From positions 1 to 64,000 of the forward strand of contig WHUZ01000130.1 in NCBI GenBank assembly GCA_015179045.1: a stretch of DNA of 64,000 nt, written 5' to 3'. The notes beneath the pieces are model-generated. The model was not told where the DNA came from and did not search any database. It saw only the letters and a program-made list of their open reading frames with translations. This document shows positions 60,661-64,000 of the stretch, piece after piece. The DNA is from Kalaharituber pfeilii. Taxonomy: Eukaryota > Ascomycota > Pezizomycetes > Pezizales > Pezizaceae. The translations under genes were made by a program, and so were the position numbers. Position 1 is the first letter of the stretch; each line of letters begins with the position of its first letter.

Positions 60661-63600
60661 GGAAAGCTCCTAGGCCAGCCGCCACTAAGAGTAGTTTTTC
60701 GGAATTTTAAGACCTATCTATCATGTTGATGTAAAGTCCTAAATTTATTATGTCAGCTGTCCGGTGGCTTTCATTAGGTCAGCTGTCCGGATACCTCTAA
60801 CATAATAACTATCATGAAATTTGGACTGGTCTCATGGAGATCCCAGCTAACCATACGAAAATATGCTAGTTCATACCAAATACTGCAAAGCGCATAATAT
60901 GCATTGATCCCCTGTCCGGATACTTTTTTTTCCGGCTAGTAGGAGTGCGGGACTTCACTAGATCGTCACGACCAGTGGCAGATTTGGCTATGGTTATACG
61001 TAGGCGCTTGTATGCATAAATCTACAGCGGAGGTGGACTGCCCGCAACGTCCTGCCCATTCAGACGACCGGCCAGCGAACAAATAAATGTTGGCAGGGCT
61101 CGGCAGTTGAGCCTGTTGACTTAAAGCAGGGGGTATGTCGACTAATTCTTTGGACAACCGGTGTCCGGGATCAGACGAACACATCAGGTTGGTGCAATGG
61201 CGTCTCACGGTTGGCCTGCTGTGCCGCATCGGGTCGGCCCGTCGCTCCATGTCAACTGAGGCGCGCACAGACGCGCGCGCCCAGCACTCGCTTCTGCCAT
61301 CAGCCGCCTGATCCCAAAACCAGGATGGTCATGAAATGTTAACCTGCGTACCTGACGGACCCATTTTCGTCTTCAAATAGCCGCACGATATAAATTCAAG
61401 TACTCTCTGCAGACAATTATGAACTCATTGCTTTAATTGGCGTACGGTTTCGACCAGGAAGGCCCGAATTGACGACCCATCAGCAATGCACTATGGCCAA
61501 ATTGTTCGCATAAGGTAGGTGCACATATTGCTTCGCAATGCAGTTACAACGTCATCTCAAAATTTTCAGAAACCCCAGACCTGGGCAGCCGTAGCAATGA
61601 GGAAGGATCGACGAACACTTCATCGAACTTCACGTAATCCTCTCCCCAAACATATTTGGGAGCTCAAGTATGCCTAGAATTGAACAGTTGTCAGTCCCTA
61701 TTTACGTACCTTGCATTGAACTTTGCAAAGCCTGTCAGCAAAGCCTGTCAGAAGGGTGCACGTAATGTATATAGCTGCTAATAGTGCGAGATCCAGGAAG
61801 CTAGAGCCGAAGGATGACCTAGTACGCTTGCACAGAACGTTCAGTGTGGCCATCTAGATATGAGATGAAACAAAAACAGTAGCAATATATCCAATTGCTG
61901 TCCTACCACACCCAATCTGGACGGCTTTAGATTGAGGTCTTGTCTACCACGGCAACGTTGTCCCATAATGCTAATTGTCGACCCTGCAACATTCGTGGTT
62001 CTCTCAGGGTGGAACATCTGCCTGAAACAAATCGTGAGTGAGACTGGGCTCCATGAGCACAAGAATTGCACGAACGCAAGCATTCGAATGGATAGTTCGC
62101 ATTTTGCAAAGTGACCGAAATCAGCCCTTCCCTTTCTCCTGATATTTGAATATGTCCCAAATATATGCCCTAGCGCAGGTAGATTATCGACACGTATGGT
62201 GGGAATTAGACATAGGAAAAGACCCAGGTCGCTAGCCATAGTGATCCACTCAGTTGAGCCCATTTGGTGAGCTGTAGGAGGCAAGGGGGGCGCCAGCAGA
62301 AGGGCAACAGGATTAAGAGTGGAGAAACGAAAAAACACCCAGGAGCTTGGTAAATCCCAAGAGAATTGACTCAGCACAGGAAAGATAATTTCCATTGCAG
62401 GCAACTTGATAGCTGTGGATGTGAACTCCGTATTTGGATCAGATTCAAATTATTCATGCACTTTCCCTGGCAGGCCTTCCTGCATGCAGATTTATGCAAA
62501 TGCTGCCCAATGATCCGGACCCGGGAACATGGTAGCGGTATACAACCACCTGTAGGAGCTGGCATGTGCATGTAGCATTGCCTTCATTTTGTGATATAGG
62601 ATATTTCGAGTAGGGCTGGGTGGCCGGATGTAGATGCGTGCCACGATATCGAGTGTGCCATGATAGTTGAGAAAGGCGGGCGCTGCGGGGTTGCGGGCCT
62701 GCGGGGAAACGATGGGCCGGCCTTGAACCATAGGAAGCCGTGGGGCCCGCCCAGCCAAGCCGTTATGCGCGCACCGTCGGCATCGCTCTAGAGGAACATG
62801 CCCAGCAGCAGAAGGGGCTCATTGGCCGGTCGGCAGTTGCCCCGCGCCGGCATGGCCACGCCGAGTGCTGGGGGCTACTAGGCACTGTGTACTTGGTGTA
62901 CCTAAAGCGCATCCGAAGGGCAGGAACGTACGCCGGGCCAATTGCAACGACGTCCAAGGCTCTGGGGCGCGCACATAGTCACATTCTAGTGTCGTCACGC
63001 TGCCTGCAGAGCGCATGCCCCTCTCTCCCCACCACAGGAGTTTTGAGTAATCAGGATCGCACCCTGGATGCTCCATAACCAGCCAGTGGAAGGGATTCTA
63101 CCAATAGGAACGGCCCGCCAGCATGCCTCGAGTCCCTGCAGTGGCGACTTGGCATATTCAAGGCGCCCTTAATCTGGTGCGCGCACTTCGAGTTGCAAGA
63201 TTGATCGCTAAACACGCGCTGTACGCCTGCCACGGGTACAGTAGATGATGCAGCATGGCTTTCGCCTTATGCATATGCGCACTAAGAGTACTTCACGTTC
63301 AGCTAGTTGCCCGCGCTCTATCTGCTTCTGTACTCAGTCCTGCACGTACCATTAGCCGCTATGTACATATGATGGCTCGGTCCCTGCAGCTAGCATACTC
63401 TGATTTGGTCAGCCAAAACAAGGAGCATCTATGGGCTCTATGACGCTAGGGCTGTTAGTCACGTTAGCTTTCAGTTTAAATAATTACAAAAGTAGGTGCT
63501 TGTGTTAATCGCTTGAAACGAAACTGGACTCACACGGGGCTGCGACGTGTACAAGGGACCCTACATGGAGGCCATTCGGGCGTCGGGAAAAACATTGCAG

Positions 63601-64000
63601 GTTACGCCCGTTGTACAATGCTCAAAGCTGCTTGGGCATTGATGGATATTCATTGTAATATTTAAGCCCTGTTCTGAGTACCTTGCCTCGACAAGTGAGC
63701 TGTCTGTTGTAGTAGATACTTTACTAATAGTATGTGGAAGAGACGCAGGTGACTAGCTATAGTAGTATTTCCTAGATCACAAGAATGGCCAGATTACCGT
63801 GAGCTCGTTACCATGGAATTGTATTTGTAGGCGTCACTGTTTACCTGGCATGCACAATCGGATTCAGTAGAAAATGCCTGTAGGAGAATGTGTAGCCTGG
63901 TGCGGCTGAGAAATAGTATCTGGACCGTTGGCGCTAGCCCAAGTAAGTGAGAGCTGAAACATCAACTCACTACATGCTTACACTTGGGAGTGCGTGCGAT

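Larger units (their letters stand above)
59858..60925 (+). mobile_element. Decayed Tc1/mariner-type element with long terminal inverted repeats
   Basis: The ends are inverted copies: AAGTATCCGGACAGGGGATC from 59858, and its reverse complement ending at 60925. The match continues inward for about 150 bases (shared GCATATTATACGC, AGTATTTGGTATGAACTAG, ATATTTTCGTATG, GAGACCAGTCCAAATTTC). Copies of GTCAGCTGTCCGG(ATAC) recur inside both ends as subterminal repeats. Between them lies the transposase fragment. Length about 1.07 kb. A TA precedes the left end, but the right end runs into T residues, so no clean TA duplication is visible. Confidence 0.7.
59066..64000. other. Trailing region without convincing genes
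   Basis: Apart from the Tc1-type element, no gene is supported. A minus frame of 187 codons at 61841-62404 has hydrophobic segments (for example SDLGLFLCLIPTI) but matches no family I know and shows no splice partner. The stretch 62600-63300 is GC-richer than its surroundings, and its open frames there look like composition effects. Confidence 0.45.

Noticed and set aside
61841..62404. 187-codon minus frame with hydrophobic segments
   Set aside because: No family recognised, no consistent start region and no introns. Left unannotated apart from the regional note.

Overview
The window is nuclear DNA from a filamentous fungus, most likely an ascomycete of the Pezizomycotina. The evidence is short spliceosomal introns (mostly 58-140 bp, with GT donors and YAG or occasionally AAG acceptors), fungal-type protein families (HeLo NLR, Cft2, a CPAF-like S41 peptidase, F-box, fungal MFS) and decayed fungal transposons. 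I cannot name the species. Gene density is low, with about nine credible protein genes in 64 kb. No tRNA, rRNA, CRISPR or operon structure was found.

Layout. 1-7.1 kb: gene-poor, with two poly(A)-tailed retroposon ends. 7.16-9.76 kb (+): secreted S41/CPAF-like peptidase, five exons. 11.6-12.5 kb (+): coiled-coil protein ending in a lone RING1-like half of an RBR ligase. 12.5-18.8 kb: empty apart from a MITE candidate and a short repeat cluster. 18.8-20.3 kb (+): single-pass membrane protein. 24.85-25.66 kb (-): Ser/Tyr-rich protein of unknown function. 25.7-32.9 kb: empty apart from a large foldback element with arms of about 490 bp (29.2-30.4 kb) and a small hairpin (32.33-32.43 kb). 32.9-34.2 kb (+): T5orf172 (GIY-YIG superfamily) protein. 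34.8-35.2 kb (-): pogo/Fot1-like transposase relic. 39.4-42.9 kb (+): HeLo-NB-ARC-TPR NLR. 43.9-48.35 kb (-): very large F-box protein. 50.2-54.7 kb (+): Cft2/CPSF100. 56.6-59.1 kb (-): MFS transporter, seven exons. 59.86-60.92 kb: decayed Tc1/mariner element with long terminal inverted repeats. 61-64 kb: no convincing gene.

The window seems to have two compartments. Roughly 1-43 kb and 59-64 kb are AT-richer, gene-poor and carry the mobile-element remains and accessory genes. Roughly 43-56 kb is GC-richer and dense, with a housekeeping mRNA 3'-end factor, a large F-box gene and much simple sequence. The genes do not form an obvious shared pathway. The most interesting item is the NLR, an intact-looking STAND protein with a HeLo cell-death domain of the heterokaryon-incompatibility type. 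It lies about 5 kb from a T5orf172 nuclease-like gene, with transposon remains in between.

Exon joins were worked out by hand from reading frame, splice phase and family consensus. Uncertain joins are flagged in the entries.
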